This document shows positions 8,376-17,567 of a DNA stretch of 39,300 nt, piece after piece; positions within the stretch are counted from its first letter, which is position 1; each line of letters starts with the position of its first letter. A program made the position numbers and the translations under genes. The stretch is from Acidobacteriota bacterium (lineage in GTDB: Bacteria > Acidobacteriota > Terriglobia > Terriglobales > Acidobacteriaceae): contig JANYDG010000071.1 in the NCBI GenBank assembly GCA_025359885.1, positions 1 to 39,300 on the forward strand, in the 5' to 3' direction. Under the pieces are notes generated by a model that was not told the origin of the DNA, made no database searches, and was given only the letters and a program-made list of their open reading frames with translations.

Positions 8376-10028
8376 ATGAAACTACTGAACCGTCTTCGTT
8401 TTGGTGCAAAGCTGAATCTGATGGTCGGGGCCGCCGTTGTTGGCCTGCTCACCTTCGCTTTGCTTACCTTCTTCACCCTGCGCGCTGTCCGTATCAATTC
8501 ACCCTTATACGAGGATATTGCCCTGGCATACCAGCTGGCGGGCGACTGCTACGACCCGCCAGCCAGCCTGGTTGCGGCCTTGCCTCCTGCCATTGCTGCC
8601 GAAGAAGCAACCACGCCCGAAGAGACCCGTAAATTCGTTGACCTGCTCAAGCAGGATCACCAGGCCTTTTTGACCAGCCAGAAGCACTACAGCAACGTGC
8701 TTCCCGAGGGAGAAATTCGCAAGGTGCTGCGCGACTCCGCCTTCCCCCCCGGCGAAGCGTGGTTTGGCATCGCTGAATCTGAGTACATTCCACTCCTGCT
8801 TGCCGGGGACCACGAAGGAGCGCGCAAGCTTCGCATCGCCAGGATGAATCCGCTTTTCGTTCAGTACAAGGCCGCCAACGATAAGCTCGCCGATCTCACC
8901 TCAAGCTGGATTCCGAACCAGGAGAAAAGCGCCGCCGAGCTCATCCAAACGCGCAAGCTTGAGCTAAGCCTGCTCTTCATCGGCATGGTGGTTGTCATTT
9001 CCGGGCTCGGCATCGCCATCTCGCGCAGCATTGTCGGCCCTGTCAGGGGAGCAGTTGCGGTGCTCAACGCCATGGCAAACGGCGACCTTTCCAAGTCCTT
9101 TGACGTCGATTCCCAGGACGAAATGAAGGAGATTGCGGTCGCGCTGAATCAGACCATTACCTCCTTCCAAAGGGTTCTTTGCGCCACCCACCAGGCTGCC
9201 GAACGCGCCGCCGCGGCAAGTACCGAGATGGCATCCACCGCCCAGGAGACTGCCCAGCGCTCTCGCCATCAGTCTCATGAAACGCACCAGATCGCCTCAG
9301 CGATGGTGCAGATGACGGCTGCGATTGCCGAGGTTTCATCTGCGGCCAGCCATGCAGCCAACTCGGGATCGGCCACTGAAACTGCGGCTGACCAGGGTCA
9401 TCGCGTCGTCGAAGAGACCATGCAGATGATCCAGCGCGCAGCTGAAACCACATCCCTCGCCGCCCGCCAGATTGAGGCCCTGGGGCAAAGCTCGGAACAG
9501 ATTGGGCGCATCGTGGGCGTGATCGACGAGATTGCCGGTCAAACCAACCTGCTGGCCCTCAACGCAGCCATTGAGGCAGCTCGTGCCGGAGAGCAAGGTC
9601 GCGGATTCGCGGTGGTCGCTGGCGAGGTACGCCGCCTGGCGGAGCGCACCACGGCTGCAACCAAAGAGATTGCCTCCATGATCCAGACCGTGCAGCGGGA
9701 AACCTCAGAAGCGGTGAAATCAATGGAGCATGGTCGAACGGATGTTGTAGCTGGCCTCTCAAGAGCGCAAGAGTGCGGTAGCGCGCTGGATGAAATTGTT
9801 CAACTCGCGCGACAGGCAGGCTCCATGGTCCTCCAGATCGCCTCGTCTGCCAAAGAACAGACCTCCGTCGCCGAACAGGTCACCAAGAGCATGCACTCCA
9901 TCTCAGACTTTAACCAGCACGCCACCAATGCAGGCGAAGAAGCCGTGGTCGCCTGCAACGACCTGGCCCGCCTGGCTACGGAACTGGAGCTCCACCTGCA
10001 AAGCTTTTCGATGGGTAATGCCTGTTGA
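8376..10028 (+). CDS. methyl-accepting chemotaxis protein
   Basis: A 550-residue chemoreceptor. GAGGAG at 8361-8366 fits the ATG at 8376 better than the earlier in-frame ATG at 8355. Order of parts: a membrane helix near residues 14-36, a periplasmic sensor domain of about 155 residues, a second membrane helix near 195-216 ([18 protein letters not shown]), a HAMP linker ([20 protein letters not shown]), and a long coiled-coil signalling domain. The kinase-contact tip, [20 protein letters not shown], is close to residue 387 and is essentially canonical. It should relay a ligand signal to CheA/CheW, although no che genes lie in the window. The ligand is unknown. Confidence 0.95.
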   Translation: MKLLNRLRFGAKLNLMVGAAVVGLLTFALLTFFTLRAVRINSPLYEDIALAYQLAGDCYDPPASLVAALPPAIAAEEATTPEETRKFVDLLKQDHQAFLTSQKHYSNVLPEGEIRKVLRDSAFPPGEAWFGIAESEYIPLLLAGDHEGARKLRIARMNPLFVQYKAANDKLADLTSSWIPNQEKSAAELIQTRKLELSLLFIGMVVVISGLGIAISRSIVGPVRGAVAVLNAMANGDLSKSFDVDSQDEMKEIAVALNQTITSFQRVLCATHQAAERAAAASTEMASTAQETAQRSRHQSHETHQIASAMVQMTAAIAEVSSAASHAANSGSATETAADQGHRVVEETMQMIQRAAETTSLAARQIEALGQSSEQIGRIVGVIDEIAGQTNLLALNAAIEAARAGEQGRGFAVVAGEVRRLAERTTAATKEIASMIQTVQRETSEAVKSMEHGRTDVVAGLSRAQECGSALDEIVQLARQAGSMVLQIASSAKEQTSVAEQVTKSMHSISDFNQHATNAGEEAVVACNDLARLATELELHLQSFSMGNAC

Positions 10029-10050
10029 GCAGTCAGCCGAAGCAACGAAA

Positions 10051-10090
10051 AAAGCCCGCGTCCCGGTCTCTGGAATGCGGGCTTTGTTTT
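10051..10090. terminator. bidirectional terminator between receptor and dehydrogenase genes
   Basis: AAAGCCCGC (10051-10059) pairs with GCGGGCTTT (10077-10085). The plus strand continues GTTTTG and the minus strand reads out through a run of T, so the hairpin can end transcripts from both convergent neighbours. Confidence 0.8.
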
Positions 10091-10103
10091 GCTCAGGGAC
10101 GGC

Positions 10104-10841
10104 TTACCAGGGCAGTTCTTTGCCCAGGTGAATGAAGCGACCGCTCGGCCCCTCCGGCCCCAGCAGCGCAAGCTCCACACTGGTCTTTGCCCCATCCGGA
10201 ATCTCCATCGGCGCTGCGCTCGTGCCCATCTCCGTTTTCACCCAGCCAGGATGCGCGGAGTTGACCTTGATCGCAGTCCCCTTCAACTCGTGCGCCAGGT
10301 GAATCGTAAAGGCGTTCAGGGCCGACTTGGATGCATCGTAGGCAAATATCTTGCTGGCATAAATGGGGCTCTTGGGGTCCGCGTGAAGCGAAAGCGAAGC
10401 AAGGATGCTGGATAGATTGACAATCCGGCCTCCCTCGCTCTTCTTCAACAAGGGCAACAGTTCCCGCGTCAGCCCAACCACCGCGAACAAATTGGTATTG
10501 AAAACAGCCAGCAGGTCTTCGTCTGAAACCTGGCTGGTCACATTCCTCAAGCCATCGGCCGTCGTCATCCCCGCGTTGTTGATGAGAATGTCGAGCTTGC
10601 CAAACTTTTGCTCAAGATAAGCAGCCGCTGCCACGCGATCGGCTGAGTTTGTCACTTCCAGCTGGATCCCGTAGGCGTCGATCCCGGCAGCCTTCAGTTT
10701 TGCGGCCGATGCCTCCGCGGTGCTCAACTGCCGTGCTCCCAGCACAACCGTCACTCCCTTTTCGCCCAGCTGCTTAGCCGTCTCAAAACCAATTCCGCGA
10801 TTTGCCCCGGTAATCAGGGCAACCTTTGTTTGCTCCGCCAT
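10104..10841 (-). CDS. short-chain dehydrogenase/reductase
   Basis: A 245-residue classical SDR. It shows the cofactor loop TGANRGIG (11-18), NNAG (88-91), the active-site serine strand IVNLSSILAS, and the catalytic Y168-D-A-S-K172. An HPGWVKTEMG segment follows the active site as in most family members. It would use NAD(P)H to reduce or oxidise a small carbonyl or alcohol. The closest known types are the carbonyl-reductase-like SDRs, but the substrate cannot be read from sequence. The ATG has an AGGAGG site 7 nt upstream. It is a single gene, ending at the shared terminator. Confidence 0.92.
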   Translation of the reverse strand: MAEQTKVALITGANRGIGFETAKQLGEKGVTVVLGARQLSTAEASAAKLKAAGIDAYGIQLEVTNSADRVAAAAYLEQKFGKLDILINNAGMTTADGLRNVTSQVSDEDLLAVFNTNLFAVVGLTRELLPLLKKSEGGRIVNLSSILASLSLHADPKSPIYASKIFAYDASKSALNAFTIHLAHELKGTAIKVNSAHPGWVKTEMGTSAAPMEIPDGAKTSVELALLGPEGPSGRFIHLGKELPW

Positions 10842-10940
10842 CGTGTGGCCTCCTGTCAGCAGTAGATGAGAGTTGCGTGGCGGAAAGATTCAACAAAGGG
10901 CTGGCTGCGATCTGAGCCCGTTGCTGCAATCATGAGTTTT

Positions 10941-11016
10941 TGGAGCACCGGGCGGGAATTGAACCCGCGAATACTGGTTTTGCAGACCAGCGCGTTAGCC
11001 ACTTCGCCACCGGTGC
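10941..11016 (-). tRNA. tRNA-Cys (anticodon GCA)
   Basis: Read on the minus strand the sequence folds as a full cloverleaf: acceptor GCACCGG/CCGGTGC, anticodon stem CTGGT/ACCAG around the loop CTGCAAA (anticodon GCA), and T stem GCGGG/CCCGC with loop TTCAATT. The discriminator base is T, as expected for cysteine, followed by an encoded CCA. No integrase or att-like repeat is seen beside it. Confidence 0.95.
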
Positions 11017-11316
11017 TCATTGTGCAGCCTGTTGTCCACTGCGGCTGTCTTCACCCTTCAATTGAGCGCTGAAAATGAAAAACCCACCACGCAGAATCTG
11101 CCGGTGGGAGTCATGAGAGTGAACTCAAAATCTTCGAGTCTAGTTCTCCACGCCCTCCCCGGCACAGCAACAGCAACAAACGCTGCCCATCTGCCGGATT
11201 GAGGAGAGAACCGTCATTTGCGCCAAACCTTCTCGTGCGTACCGTTCCATACCGCTCGAATAAACGTAGACTAGTTTCATTCGCGCGCAGTGTCAAGTGG
11301 GTCAGGGAGGCTCTCC

Positions 11317-12285
11317 ATGGCAATGAATCTGGACTACTTTGTTGTCGATGTGTTCACCGACCGGCAATTGACCGGCAATCCGCTGGCCGTGGTGCTCAAC
11401 CCCGGCTTGCTTTCGACAGAAGACATGCAGGCAATTGCGCGCGAGACCAATCTCTCAGAGACCACCTTCGTCGAGCGGCGCAGCCCTTCTGTCGAGCGCA
11501 GCGAGGGCATTCGCGTGCGCATCTTCACCACCCAGGAGGAACTCAATTTTGCCGGCCACCCGACTCTTGGTACCGCCAGCCTGCTGCGCTTCATCGCTCC
11601 CGAGTGTATCGCCGATGAGAGCATCACCCTCGCCCTCAACGTGGGCCCGATTGAGGTCCGGTTCGAGTCTCAGTCTCCGAACACTCCGCCATGGCCGATG
11701 CGCGGCGAAATGACTCAGCGCGACCCGGAATTTGGCGCGATCCTGGCCCCGGTCGAGGTCGCCGCCCTCACCGGCATTTCTCTTGAGGACTTTGACCCGG
11801 TCCGCCCCATTCAAATCGTGTCGACTGGTACGGCCTTTGCCATCGTTCCCCTGCGATCGGCTCACGCGCTCGCGGCCCTCAACGTGCGCCAACGCGAGGC
11901 GGGGGCCTACCTGCGAGCCCGTGGAGCGCGCTGGTTTTATGTCGTGGGACCGACGGGCCTGTCCCATGGCGCCCAGTCCGGCGGCACAGCAGAACCCTCC
12001 TGGCGCGCCCGGATGCAATTTGAGGGTGGTGAGGATCCAGCCACCGGTTCCGCCGCAGGGTGCGCCATCAGTCACCTTGTCCGCCACGGAGCCGTTGGGT
12101 CGAACGAAACAATCCACCTGCGGCAAGGCGTCGAGATACATCGGTCGAGCGACCTCTTCCTCACCGCGACCCTCCGGCAAGACACGCGGAATCGCATTTC
12201 TGAGCCGCAGAATTCCCCCGTCACCCAGGTACGCGTCGGCGGAAGCACCGTTCTCGTGGCAAAGGGTCAGCTTTTCCTGCCGTGA
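11317..12285 (+). CDS. PhzF-family isomerase/epimerase-like protein
   Basis: A 322-residue PhzF-family protein. The ATG at 11317 follows GGGAGG at 6 nt. Family marks are the N-terminal YFVVDVFTDRQLTGNPLAVV, the conserved NLSETTF with the likely catalytic Glu48, GHPTLGTA near residue 80, and EDPATGSAAG near residue 240. The fold is two related halves that close over the substrate. PhzF itself isomerises an intermediate of phenazine synthesis, but no other phenazine genes are here, so this is probably a general metabolite isomerase or racemase of unknown substrate. Confidence 0.92.
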   Translation: MAMNLDYFVVDVFTDRQLTGNPLAVVLNPGLLSTEDMQAIARETNLSETTFVERRSPSVERSEGIRVRIFTTQEELNFAGHPTLGTASLLRFIAPECIADESITLALNVGPIEVRFESQSPNTPPWPMRGEMTQRDPEFGAILAPVEVAALTGISLEDFDPVRPIQIVSTGTAFAIVPLRSAHALAALNVRQREAGAYLRARGARWFYVVGPTGLSHGAQSGGTAEPSWRARMQFEGGEDPATGSAAGCAISHLVRHGAVGSNETIHLRQGVEIHRSSDLFLTATLRQDTRNRISEPQNSPVTQVRVGGSTVLVAKGQLFLP

Positions 12286-12930
12286 TGCACACGCTTTCAA
12301 CAGGTAATCCTCGGGTCAACTTGCTGCGAACATGAGACGTAGCGAACTATCGCCAAAACGCTGTAAATTTACATCGTCGATTTCGCTCTTTCTTCTCTGT
12401 TGCGCTGTCCGGCTTCGGCCCGTAGTCTCAAAAAGCGTTGCAAGAGTTGAGTCGGAATGTTGGCCTGACTTGATTCAAAAAAATCTGTCACCATCGAAAG
12501 CCGGGCAATCAGAAGCCGCATCATTTCAGCCCCGGGCCGGTCAATCTCGAGATTCAATCTGCCTGACGTGATCCATTTGCGTTCCCATGTGGAACGCATC
12601 CCATGCCAGGTCGCTCGTGACCGGAATGTACCCGGAGTTAGTGAGACTCAGGCTTCTCTTTGCTCACCGTAGAGTTATTGGGGCACCCATTGCAGGCCAG
12701 GTTTCGGCGGCATTGCGCATTGCGCTTTGACAGGATATCTCTGTGCCGCGCAGGTTGGCGCACAACCGTCGAGGCTGGCTCACCTGCATCGGTGCGCCCG
12801 GAAATCAAACTCGCTGCGACCTGTCAGGTCCGTCAGCACTGGTCAGCACTGGTCAGCACGTACTGAGGTTGCATCAAGCGGCCCACTGAAGTTTTACATT
12901 GATTTTGTGACAAGGAGCTTTACTTTCCCC
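12286..12930. other. 645-base gap with palindrome and short tandem repeat
   Basis: No credible gene; the short open frames on both strands lack ribosome sites and protein-like composition. It holds an 8-bp palindrome, TGCGTTCC/GGAACGCA (12578-12598, 5-base loop), and three 10-base copies of a TCAGCAC-containing unit (12831-12860). An AAGGAG site precedes the receiver gene at 12912-12917. Confidence 0.5.
12831..12860. repeat. three tandem 10-bp units upstream of the receiver gene
   Basis: The unit GGTCAGCACT occurs three times in tandem with one base changed at each end (CG at the first, G at the last). It lies about 70 bases ahead of the receiver gene start and could be a protein-binding array or a slippage product. 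Confidence 0.7.
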
Positions 12931-13356
12931 ATGCGACCCAAGAAAACCATCCTCTGCGTTGACTCCAACGAACAATCTCTCTCCGTCCGCAAGTTCCTGC
13001 TTGAAACCCGCGGCTACCGTGTTTTCACTGCGGCGAACGGACCGGATGCAATCGAGCTTTTCAGCTCGACGCACATTGACCTGGTGCTCGCCGACCTTGG
13101 CCTGCCGCAGATGGACGGAAACGCCCTCATCGCCCGCCTCAAGGAGATCTCTTCCGAAGTGCCGATGATCCTCACCAGCAGCATCGTCCGCGCCGGTGAA
13201 CGCAGTCACTGCGCCGACGCTTTCCTCGCCAAAGGGGCCTGCAACCCGGCTGAGCTGATCGAGCGTATCCGCGTCATGAGCGCGCGCAAACGAGGGCCAC
13301 GCAAGGCCCAGCCCATCTCTGCGCCGCCCATGACCCTTGCTGCCCGAGCCTCCTGA
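12931..13356 (+). CDS. stand-alone response regulator receiver protein
   Basis: A 141-residue CheY-like receiver domain with a short Lys/Arg-rich tail and no output domain. The phosphoacceptor is D55 (LVLADLGLPQMDG), with T82 (MILTSS) and K101 (FLAKGA) in their usual places. In the acidic pocket only D11 is kept; the next position is Ser (VDSNE instead of the usual DD or DE pair). The ATG at 12931 is chosen; a GTG at 12907 in frame is possible but lies on the ribosome site side. No kinase gene is nearby, so its partner is unknown. It is followed after 65 nt by the MarC gene. Confidence 0.88.
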   Translation: MRPKKTILCVDSNEQSLSVRKFLLETRGYRVFTAANGPDAIELFSSTHIDLVLADLGLPQMDGNALIARLKEISSEVPMILTSSIVRAGERSHCADAFLAKGACNPAELIERIRVMSARKRGPRKAQPISAPPMTLAARAS

Positions 13357-13421
13357 TAAAACGGGGCGCCTTTGCAGTCGATGGCTCGGCTGCGGAATAC
13401 TTGTAACTCAGGGAATCAATC

Positions 13422-14102
13422 ATGGACTTCGATTTTATTTACAACCACGTGACCCTCGTGCTCGAAGCTGCCGTTCTGGTCCTGGCTGCGCTCTTCCCCA
13501 TCGTGAACCCGATTGGCAGCGCTGCCGTCTTCCTGGCCATGGTGCAGAATATTGACCTGGATTTGCAGCATAAACTCGTGAACCGTATTACCGTTTACAG
13601 CTTTTTCCTGCTTTTCGTATCCATGCTGTGCGGAGGGAAAATCCTCTCCTTCTTTGGCATCTCACTCTACTCGGTGCAGATCGGTGGCGGCATTATCGTG
13701 GCTGCCAATGGCTGGCAGCTACTCGCCAAGGACGCGCACAAGGAGAATGCGGCCACTCCCAATCCCGAGGAGGTTCTCAATCAGGCCTTCTACCCCTATA
13801 CGCTGCCCATCACCGTCGGCCCCGGCTCAATCTCGGTCGCCGTGGCCCTGGGCGCCCATCTGCCTACACAGTTGCATGTTGCTTCCTTCGTCTCGCCGGA
13901 TATTCTCGCGGCTTCCATCCTGGGCACGACGGTGCTCTGTGCCACGGTGTACGTCAGCTATCGCTGGGCGCGCGCTGCCGCAGTGCTGCTGGGCAAATCA
14001 GGCACAACCGTGCTGATGCGCCTCTCGTCCTTCATCTCATTTTGTATCGGAGTGCAGATCCTCGCGAGTGGCATCCGCAGCTACATCCAGACACTCCACT
14101 AG
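13422..14102 (+). CDS. MarC-family integral membrane protein
   Basis: A 226-residue protein with about six membrane helices and the MarC/UPF0056 marks: FPIVNPIGSAAVFLAM in the first helix and YPYTLPITVGPGSISVAVAL in the fourth. The family was first linked to multiple antibiotic resistance in E. coli, but this was later withdrawn, and its transport role is unproven. Start ATG is chosen on frame length; the ribosome site is weak (CAGGGA upstream). It converges with the MBL gene across a long palindromic element. Confidence 0.9.
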   Translation: MDFDFIYNHVTLVLEAAVLVLAALFPIVNPIGSAAVFLAMVQNIDLDLQHKLVNRITVYSFFLLFVSMLCGGKILSFFGISLYSVQIGGGIIVAANGWQLLAKDAHKENAATPNPEEVLNQAFYPYTLPITVGPGSISVAVALGAHLPTQLHVASFVSPDILAASILGTTVLCATVYVSYRWARAAAVLLGKSGTTVLMRLSSFISFCIGVQILASGIRSYIQTLH

Positions 14103-14216
14103 AGCATTTTCAGGGATACTGTGAAGTGTCTGGCTTTCGCGAGGATGGATTTTTCTTGATGAAAAATCCAGTCAGCGGTGCGGACTCCCTTGATACCATT
14201 CCTGAAAATGCTTTAG
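14100..14216. repeat. long palindromic element with nested hairpin
   Basis: The outer arms AGCATTTTCAGG (14103-14114) and CCTGAAAATGCT (14201-14212) are a perfect 12-bp inverted repeat, extended imperfectly to CTA on both sides. In the centre GGATTTTTC (14147-14155) pairs with GAAAAATCC (14161-14169). The two 57-base halves align imperfectly along their length, so this is a miniature-element-like palindrome. It also covers the stop and the last ~14 codons of the MBL gene and may terminate MarC transcription. Confidence 0.75.
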
Positions 14217-15098
14217 ACCAAAATCCGGCATTGGCTGCACTCCCGGTCTGCCCCGCTCATTCAACCCGATTGTGCCAAACGGGGTCTTGTGATCGTGAGT
14301 AAACAACACCAGCCACTGCTCGGGAATTGCCCGCGCATAAAACCGCTTCCGCTCCGCAATGACCCGCATCGGATCAAGGTCATACCCCATTCCCCACGTC
14401 AGATCTAAATGAGCGCTGGTCGGGATCAGGTCAGAGATATAGCAGGCCGTACACCCGCCCGACACAACTTTTACCGCCATCATCTGCGCCGTATGACCCG
14501 GATACACATCCACCGAGATTCCCGGCAGAATCTCCTGCGGCCCATCCAGCAGAGTCATCTGCCCGGTCGCAAGCAGCGGCTCGTAGTTATCCGCCATGTA
14601 ACTCACACCATCACGCTCCAGTTGCAGGCGTCCATGCTCTACCTCGCCTCGGTGCGCGTAATACTGCGCGTTCGGAAACGTCGGCTCCACTGAACCATCC
14701 GCATGCAAAGTCGTATTCCAGCCGCAGTGATCAAAGTGAAGATGAGAATTGATGACAACATCAACCTCTTCAAGGCGAATACCCGCCGCCGCAAACGCCT
14801 GCGGTAGCAGTTCCTTCGCCTGATAGAGTTCCCTGGCCTTCGCCGTCAACTTGTTACCGATACCGGTCTCAATCACGACCGTCCGCTTGCCATCGCGCAC
14901 CACGACCGTATTCGTTCCCAGCGAGATTCGATTCAACGAATCCGCAGCCATCCGCTTCTCCCAAAGCGGCTTGGGTATCACCCCGAACATGGCTCCGCCA
15001 TCGAGGACCAGCCCTCCATCGGTCAGTACCGTTAGCTCGAAATCTCCCACCGCAGCGCGGCCCCTGACCAGGTCTGCGGCCGATAACTCCAGGCTCAC
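14172..15098 (-). CDS. MBL-fold metallo-hydrolase
   Basis: A 308-residue metallo-beta-lactamase-fold enzyme with the metal motif H119-L-H-F-D-H124, a further metal ligand in PGHTAQM, Asp in CYISDLIPT and His in LFTHDH. The subgroup resembles lactonase/methyl parathion hydrolase-like proteins (GTNTVVVRDGKRTVVIETGIG before the motif), but the substrate is unknown. No signal peptide is seen. The start GTG overlaps the stop of the S9 peptidase gene in a GTGA arrangement, so it should be translated in coupling with it. The last residues (LKHFQEWYQGSPHR) are encoded by the arm of the palindromic element, so the natural C-terminus may have been altered. Confidence 0.9.
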   Translation of the reverse strand: MSLELSAADLVRGRAAVGDFELTVLTDGGLVLDGGAMFGVIPKPLWEKRMAADSLNRISLGTNTVVVRDGKRTVVIETGIGNKLTAKARELYQAKELLPQAFAAAGIRLEEVDVVINSHLHFDHCGWNTTLHADGSVEPTFPNAQYYAHRGEVEHGRLQLERDGVSYMADNYEPLLATGQMTLLDGPQEILPGISVDVYPGHTAQMMAVKVVSGGCTACYISDLIPTSAHLDLTWGMGYDLDPMRVIAERKRFYARAIPEQWLVLFTHDHKTPFGTIGLNERGRPGVQPMPDFGLKHFQEWYQGSPHR

Positions 15099-17368
15099 TT
15101 ACTCTCTCCCCCGGTAGCAGGCAGCGGCTTCAGATACGTTTCAAACTGCGAAAGAATCCGGTTATACAAGTGAGGCCGAACCTCAGTTCCAGCGATCGAA
15201 TGCGTCTTCCGCGGGTATATCTGCAGGTCATAGGGAATGTTGTTCACAATCAACTGCTGCACAAACTGCACCGTGTTTTGAAGGTGCACATTGTCATCGC
15301 CGGTGCCATGCACCAGCAGCAGATGCCCCTTGAGATTCGCTGCTGAATTCACTACCGAAAGGTCCTTGTACCCCGAGATAAAATCACCCGGCTCGCTCAT
15401 GTAGCGCTCCGTATAAATGGAGTCATAGTTATGCCAGTCAGTTACAGGAGCTACCGCCACCCCGGCCCGGAACCGGTCTGAGTGAGTCATCGCATAGAGC
15501 GTAAACGTCCCGCCCCAGCTCCAGCCCCACCATCCCTGTCGCTTCGCATCCAGCTGGGGATACTTCGCCAGCGCCGCATCTGCCATCGTTAACTGATCTT
15601 CCAGTTGTACAGGGCCAAAGTTATGGTAAGCCGCCTGTGCAAACACCTTTCCCCGACGCCCCGAACCCCGGTTATCCGTATGCAGCACCGCGAAACCATG
15701 CTGCGCCAGCACTTGATCAAACAGAAATGAGTCCCCGCCCCAGTGGTTCTGCACGGTCATCGGCCCCGGACCACCATAAGGATTCACGATCAGTGGAACG
15801 CTCCCCGCCTCCGTTCTGCCCTCGGGCAGCAGCAGCGTTGCAGACAAAACGCTCCCATCGGACGCCTTAGCCTCAAGGCTCTCTGGCGCGCGCAGGTGAT
15901 AGGCCTCCATGGCCCGCGTTGACCAGAAAAGATGGCAGTCACTCTCAACCCGGCACAAGCTGACCGTGGGCGGTGTCATCCGAGTCGAGAACTGATCCAC
16001 AAACGATCCCCCCGTCGGTGCAAAGTTCCCGGTGTGGCTTCCTGGCGTCGTCGTCAGAGCCTTGCGCTCTCCTTCGAAACTGACCTGCCAGATCTGTTGC
16101 TCCTGAGCGCTGCCTTCGTTGGATGCGTAGTAAACCACCCGTCGCGCCTGATCCACGCCCAGCACACTCTCCACGTCAAAATCGCCCTTGGTCAGTTGTC
16201 GCTCGAGTTTCAACGGATTTGCCGAGACATTTGCCACCTCGTATCTGTAGAGATAAAGGTGAGTATGCCCGTCTTCCCAGCTCGTCAGTACGACCTGACC
16301 ATTGGCCACGGAAACATCGTATTTATCCTCAAAAAACTTATCGTCCTTCCGCTCCAGCACCAGCTTGCTCTGCCCGGTGCCCGCATCAGCAAAATACAAA
16401 TTCAGGTGTTTGTGGTCCCGTGAAAGCATCTCAACCCAGACCGTTTTGTGATCTACCCAGCCAAAGCGTGGAATATAGTCATCCCCGGCCTTGAATCCGG
16501 CATCAGCAGGCAGCTTGATCCACGTCGTCTTGCCGCCGCTCGACCCTGCAACGCCGACTCTCACCTCAGGGTTAGGGTCGCCCGGCTGGGGGTAACGCTG
16601 CATCTCCACATTTGGATGCACCGGCATCCAATCCGTCAGTGGATATTCCGGAACATGAGACTCGTCCATCTGCAGGAACACAAGTTTGCTTGAATCCGGC
16701 GACCAGAAGTAGTTGCTGCGCACATTCAGCTCTTCTTCGTAGACCCAGTCCACTTCCCCGTTCATCACCGCAGGGCCTGTAGCAGGCGCGGCGTTCATCG
16801 TAGGCGTACCCAGATCGCGCAGGTGAATCACGACAAGACCGTGCTCTTTGATAAAGGAGAGCAGCTTTCCATCCGGCGAGAACTTCGGGTCATCGCCCGA
16901 GGCAGCACCGCTGAATCCAATCGCAAGTCCCGTCCCGGTTCGCAGATCATAGAGCCAGAGTCGCCCATTGGTATCAAAAAGCAGATGCGTTGAATCGGGT
17001 GCCCACAGGTAGCTTGCCATTCCGTAGCGGGCGCGATGATCGCGGTCCTTCTCACTACCGGTGTCATTGGTGAGCGCGGCAAGCTTGGCGCGGCTCACCA
17101 GGATATGCGGCTTCCCGCTTGCAGGGTCCAGATCAACCAGTTCCCCGCCATCCATGTAGGTCAGGTGCTCTCCATTGGGAGACCACGTCAGACCCTGGGG
17201 TGCATTGCCAGTCAGCGATCCATGGCCAAAAATATCCTCGACGCTCAGCGTCTTGCTTTCCGCCGGAGCTGCCGCTGCTGCCTCCGGCCCCGCATGTAAC
17301 CACGGTGCGGACGCAAAAGCAAGAAGGCAAAATGCAAGGCTGCCAGTGCACAGGGGAGTACGTTTCAA
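15095..17368 (-). CDS. S9 family peptidase (dipeptidyl-peptidase IV-like)
   Basis: A 757-residue secreted serine peptidase. A signal peptide (FCLLAFASAPWLHAGP) is followed by a beta-propeller domain (WSPNGEHLTYM, FSPDGKLLSF, WSPDSSKLVF repeats) and a C-terminal alpha/beta-hydrolase domain. The nucleophile is in GWSWGG near residue 617, the Asp in HGTGDDNVH and the His in KTHSI. The EEELNVRS segment in the propeller corresponds to the Glu pair that binds the substrate N-terminus in DPP-IV, supporting removal of Xaa-Pro dipeptides. The start is TTG with AGAGG ahead of it. It forms a two-gene operon with the MBL hydrolase. Confidence 0.93.
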   Translation of the reverse strand: MKRTPLCTGSLAFCLLAFASAPWLHAGPEAAAAAPAESKTLSVEDIFGHGSLTGNAPQGLTWSPNGEHLTYMDGGELVDLDPASGKPHILVSRAKLAALTNDTGSEKDRDHRARYGMASYLWAPDSTHLLFDTNGRLWLYDLRTGTGLAIGFSGAASGDDPKFSPDGKLLSFIKEHGLVVIHLRDLGTPTMNAAPATGPAVMNGEVDWVYEEELNVRSNYFWSPDSSKLVFLQMDESHVPEYPLTDWMPVHPNVEMQRYPQPGDPNPEVRVGVAGSSGGKTTWIKLPADAGFKAGDDYIPRFGWVDHKTVWVEMLSRDHKHLNLYFADAGTGQSKLVLERKDDKFFEDKYDVSVANGQVVLTSWEDGHTHLYLYRYEVANVSANPLKLERQLTKGDFDVESVLGVDQARRVVYYASNEGSAQEQQIWQVSFEGERKALTTTPGSHTGNFAPTGGSFVDQFSTRMTPPTVSLCRVESDCHLFWSTRAMEAYHLRAPESLEAKASDGSVLSATLLLPEGRTEAGSVPLIVNPYGGPGPMTVQNHWGGDSFLFDQVLAQHGFAVLHTDNRGSGRRGKVFAQAAYHNFGPVQLEDQLTMADAALAKYPQLDAKRQGWWGWSWGGTFTLYAMTHSDRFRAGVAVAPVTDWHNYDSIYTERYMSEPGDFISGYKDLSVVNSAANLKGHLLLVHGTGDDNVHLQNTVQFVQQLIVNNIPYDLQIYPRKTHSIAGTEVRPHLYNRILSQFETYLKPLPATGGESK

Positions 17369-17567
17369 AAGATAGCCTCTTCTGAAGACCCGCCAGGGGG
17401 CTGAACCAGGCTCAGGTGATTGCGAGTCTCCGAGGGCAGTGTATCGCAGTGCACATGCACGGCAGCAGCCTCAGCAAGCGATGCAGTTTGAGCAGGGAAA
17501 AATCCCAGGGATTTCAGCTGACCGGGTAGACCTGTTCTGACTCTGCTCTCAATCCACGGGCATTGGC

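Noticed and set aside
10941..11016. tRNA-Cys as an integration site for a mobile element
   Set aside because: No integrase, no second copy of the tRNA 3' end, and ordinary chromosomal genes on both sides.
11455..12300. Minus-strand open frame over the PhzF gene
   Set aside because: The PhzF gene has all family motifs; the opposite frame has none.
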